Assembly: GCF_001559865.1 (NCBI RefSeq)
Contig: NZ_LOHE01000048.1
Location: forward strand, 1 to 33,278
DNA: 33,278 nt
Source of the DNA: Abyssisolibacter fermentans
Lineage (GTDB): Bacteria; Bacillota; Clostridia; Tissierellales; MCWD3
Direction: 5' to 3'
Part shown: piece after piece, positions 30,288 through 33,278 of the stretch
Layout of the letters: each line of letters opens with the position of its first letter
How positions within the stretch are numbered: the stretch's first letter is position 1
Program-made: the position numbers and the translations under genes
Notes under the pieces: generated by a model
Database searches by the model: none
Told to the model about the DNA's origin: nothing
The model's input: only the letters and a program-made list of their open reading frames with translations

Positions 30288-33148
30288 GCTTTTAATTCTT
30301 CTTTAACTCTAAATAATATCTCAAATTCTAAAGGATTTTTTACCTTATCACAATATCCCTCAGATTTTTTTAATTTATCAAAAGACTTTTTATTATCTCC
30401 TTCTCTTGCATAAATTAATGAGAGAATACCTTCACATATAGATCTTTTCCATATTGAACCTGATATCTCAAACATCTCTTCAGCTTTTAATAGGTATTCT
30501 TTTGAATTCTGATAGTCTCTCATTTCATAAGAAGTAAGTCCTGCATTTGTATAAAATATAGTTAAACCTTTAAAGCCTTTCGATTCATAACATATTTTAA
30601 TTGCCTTATTATAATAACTTAAAGCTAGTTTATATTCTTTACTATATCTCTTTATATCTCCAATATAATTATATGCAGCTGCAATATTTAATAAATTAGT
30701 AGGATTATCTTCATCTATTTTGTTTAATATATTTATACTATTATTTAACATTAACTCAGCACTTTCATAGCTGTTTTCCATTATTAGATTTAAACCTTTT
30801 AATCTAAGATATATTGCATAATCTATATCATTGTAAATACATTCCTTTAGTGATATAAGATATTGATGCATTTTTTTATCATCATGTATTTGGATACAAT
30901 AATATATTAATTGTTTGAAAGCTTTAACTTTATATTTGTTACTATCAATTATATTTTCAGATTTTTTGATAACACTCTGTATATATTTAAGACCCTGTTC
31001 ATAGCTGCCTTCTCTTATATAATATCTCCCTAACATATAGAAAAATTCTAATCTATATCTTTTCACTTCTACTGTTAAACCTTTTTCTTTTTCATTAAGC
31101 TCAAGCAACTGTTTTATATCATTAAACAATTTAATAGTATTGTTCTTTTGCGTATATGAAAGTTTATCCATTTTTATAGTTGAACTATCAAGACTAGGAA
31201 ACAATTCATGATCGAAGCTTAATTGTAAATCTGCATACTTCATAGTACATCTTAAAGTATCCTCAATATTATTTGCTTTTTTGAAATGATATATTATTTT
31301 GGGATATAGCACCATATCTCCAGCATAACCCCTCAATGAATCTTTTAAAACATGTCCTATTTTATTGTGCAGTAGTATTTTTTTAGTGTATGTTAGATTC
31401 ATGTATAAGAATTCTTTTAATTTCATATGCGTAAACGTATAAAAAACATTATTATTATCATAATTTTCTCTTATTATATGTCTAGCTTGTAGTTCCTCTA
31501 TTACACTTAAAATATTCATTTCATCAGTACTGCTTATCTTTCTAATAATGTTTAATGTAATAACATCAGAGAACAATGCCATAATATTAAGTAAATTTCT
31601 ACCTTCTTTAGAAACCTGCATAATTCTACCTTGTAGTATATCCTTCATCTTTGATGTTAGTACATTAATTTGACCATTATGCTTTAAAATATTTATTACC
31701 TCTACTAAGAAACATGTATTACCTTCTGTTTCTTTATATATCTTTTTCATAGCCTTATCAGATAGCTTGTATTCAGAAAAGCCAGCTTCAACAAACTCCG
31801 CACATTCCTTATCATTGAACCTGCTTAATCTAATTTCGTTAAATAGACTTAACCCTTTAACATTAACAAAAAAGTTTTGTATTTCGTCTTTATAATCATC
31901 TCTTACCAAACCTATAACCATTAAATTATTCTTTAAATTGTGTAGTAACCTTCCAAGAAGGTTTAGGCTAATATCATCTATCCATTGGAAATCCTCGAAT
32001 ACTAACAGTATTCTTTTTTTATAAGATAAATCTCTGAACACATCAATAATGCTATTCTCTATATAATTATAATTTATCTCAGAGTTAAAACTAATATCAT
32101 CCTTTAAAACAGTAAAAAGATGCTTTATGACTTTATTTGTACTGTTAGAGAAATCTATATCTTGCAATTTCTCATGTGTGATTATTTGTTCAAACAATCC
32201 ATTAAAAGGTCTCAATGGACAGTTTTCTTCTATTTTGCAGCAATTAATTTTAAATAACTTAATATTTTTGCTTTCTATATTCTTTAAAAAAACGTCCTTA
32301 AGCTTTGTTTTTCCTATTCCAGCCTCTCCTGTAATAAAAATAGCTCTAGATATATTATTACAATAAAAAGAATCAAACTGCTTTTTTAATTGATTGAGTT
32401 CCAATTCTCGACCATAGAAAAAATCTAAACTATCTCTTTTATCTAAACCAAATTTATTCTTTATAATACTTTTATATAAAAGCTTAGTATCTTCATCTGG
32501 ACATACTCCTATTTCATTGTTAAGCCTGCTTTCTAATCTCTTATATAATTCAATGGCTTTGTTAGGCATACCGTTATCTATATAGATTTTCATCAAAAGT
32601 CTATATACTCTTTCATCAAAAACATCTTCTTCTATATATTTCATAGCATATACGCTAGCTTCTTTATATTTACCATCATCATATAAATTTTTTGTATGGG
32701 CAAACAAACTTGACAAATAAATATCTTTGTAATATCTTCTCTTTCTATTAACCCACTCATTATATTCAGGAGCATTTTTTACATAAAAACTCTTTAAAAA
32801 TTCACCTTTGTATATTTCTATAATGTTATCGATATTATCACTCAATTTTAAACTATCACTTTTAAAGTTATTATATATAGTTAATTCTATTACATCACCC
32901 TTTGAATTAATTATCAAATCATCTTCAAATAGTTTTCTAACTTTATATAGGGCATTTCTTAGATTTTTTCTGGCTTTTTGTTGAGACATATCATCCCATA
33001 GTAATCCTATTATCTCATCCTTATGTACCTTCTGCTTCAATACTAGATAATAAAATAAAGCCTCTGCCTTCTTTAAAGAAAATACCACTGTTTGCCCATC
33101 ATATTTAATTGTAGGAGTACCGAATAATTGCACACAAATCTCTTTCAT
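30263..33148 (-). CDS. Large BTAD/AAA/TPR transcriptional regulator
   Basis: A 961-residue cytoplasmic regulator. Residues 1-95 are an OmpR-type winged helix as in SARP activators (VQLFGTPTIKYDGQTV, FYYLVLKQKVHKDEIIGLLWDD, RNALYKVRKL). Residues about 100-240 are the helical BTAD domain. An AAA/STAND ATPase follows, Walker A GEAGIGKT at 274-281 and Walker B RILLVFEDFQWIDD. The last 300 residues are TPR-like (YNYIGDIKRYSKEYKLALSYYNKAI). The inducer and target genes are not visible; neighbours on its left are redox genes on the same strand. I start it at the ATG at 33148; the earlier in-frame codon at 33208 lies in the inverted repeat. Confidence 0.88.
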   Translation of the reverse strand: MKEICVQLFGTPTIKYDGQTVVFSLKKAEALFYYLVLKQKVHKDEIIGLLWDDMSQQKARKNLRNALYKVRKLFEDDLIINSKGDVIELTIYNNFKSDSLKLSDNIDNIIEIYKGEFLKSFYVKNAPEYNEWVNRKRRYYKDIYLSSLFAHTKNLYDDGKYKEASVYAMKYIEEDVFDERVYRLLMKIYIDNGMPNKAIELYKRLESRLNNEIGVCPDEDTKLLYKSIIKNKFGLDKRDSLDFFYGRELELNQLKKQFDSFYCNNISRAIFITGEAGIGKTKLKDVFLKNIESKNIKLFKINCCKIEENCPLRPFNGLFEQIITHEKLQDIDFSNSTNKVIKHLFTVLKDDISFNSEINYNYIENSIIDVFRDLSYKKRILLVFEDFQWIDDISLNLLGRLLHNLKNNLMVIGLVRDDYKDEIQNFFVNVKGLSLFNEIRLSRFNDKECAEFVEAGFSEYKLSDKAMKKIYKETEGNTCFLVEVINILKHNGQINVLTSKMKDILQGRIMQVSKEGRNLLNIMALFSDVITLNIIRKISSTDEMNILSVIEELQARHIIRENYDNNNVFYTFTHMKLKEFLYMNLTYTKKILLHNKIGHVLKDSLRGYAGDMVLYPKIIYHFKKANNIEDTLRCTMKYADLQLSFDHELFPSLDSSTIKMDKLSYTQKNNTIKLFNDIKQLLELNEKEKGLTVEVKRYRLEFFYMLGRYYIREGSYEQGLKYIQSVIKKSENIIDSNKYKVKAFKQLIYYCIQIHDDKKMHQYLISLKECIYNDIDYAIYLRLKGLNLIMENSYESAELMLNNSINILNKIDEDNPTNLLNIAAAYNYIGDIKRYSKEYKLALSYYNKAIKICYESKGFKGLTIFYTNAGLTSYEMRDYQNSKEYLLKAEEMFEISGSIWKRSICEGILSLIYAREGDNKKSFDKLKKSEGYCDKVKNPLEFEILFRVKEELKALEALQSF

Positions 33149-33175
33149 ACAATCACATCCCACCCATCGTTGATA

Positions 33176-33233
33176 ACCCAACAGGGACGGTTCTTTTTGG
33201 GTAAGCACCCAAAAAGAACCGTCCCTGTTGGGT
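33176..33233. repeat. Perfect inverted repeat with 27-bp arms
   Basis: Arms 33176-33202 and 33207-33233 are exact complements around a 4-nt loop (AAGC). Each arm contains the GGGACGGTTCTTTT motif, also found at 2834-2849. It lies 28-85 bp upstream of the BTAD regulator start. A hairpin of this size resembles dispersed palindromic (REP-like) repeats of Firmicutes. Confidence 0.9.
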
Positions 33234-33278
33234 GGTAAAATTTAGTTAAACATTTCTACCTGTATCTTATACACATAA

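Overview
The window is low-GC DNA with strong AGGAGG-type ribosome binding sites, AT-rich third codon positions, TTG/GTG starts, and genes typical of anaerobic Firmicutes: pyruvate carboxylase, a COG2509 FAD dehydrogenase, a DUF362 ferredoxin, ECF transporter parts, DUF1540 and a LexA-type operator. A chromosomal segment of a Clostridia-class bacterium is the best reading; I cannot name a genus. I see no rRNA, tRNA, CRISPR array, phage genes or transposase gene.

Bases 1-6,860 are an accessory region. Five unrelated minus-strand genes (SH3 lipoprotein, GNAT acetyltransferase, HNH protein, two proteins of unknown function) are separated by long non-coding spacers. Related repeats containing TTCACGAA/TTCGTGAA hairpins recur in these spacers, so the region looks assembled from modules. 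A SEC-C protein (6,929-7,432, +) and pyruvate carboxylase (7,536-10,970, -) follow, converging on a bidirectional terminator. Next come an HD phosphohydrolase with a LexA-like box in its promoter and a small zinc ribbon.

The centre (13,206-21,909, minus strand) is the most interesting part. A good promoter is followed by a molybdenum-cofactor (Moco) riboswitch with a readable terminator/antiterminator. Below it lies one collinear gene set: FMN-binding lipoprotein, lipoprotein with two sulfite-oxidase-like pterin-domain repeats, ECF S component, membrane-anchored alkaline-phosphatase-superfamily hydrolase, another pterin-domain-like secreted protein, two ECF ATPases, EcfT, a MobB-like GTPase with a cysteine cluster, and a small kinase-fold protein. 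My inference is an uncharacterised uptake or salvage system for molybdopterin (or the tungsten cofactor): extracellular binding and hydrolysis, ECF import, then phosphorylation and nucleotide attachment inside the cell. Non-coding inverted-repeat elements (MITE-like) have entered this operon three or four times, in places supplying stop codons.

Right of this, on the plus strand, are an ArsR-type repressor with a clear operator, a CadA-like Zn/Cd/Pb P-type ATPase, a DUF1540 protein, a receiver-only response regulator and a small membrane protein. The last part, all minus strand, holds a histidine phosphatase, a small lipoprotein, a COG2509 dehydrogenase, a DUF362 ferredoxin protein and a large BTAD/AAA/TPR regulator. 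Just upstream of that regulator is a perfect 27-bp-arm inverted repeat.
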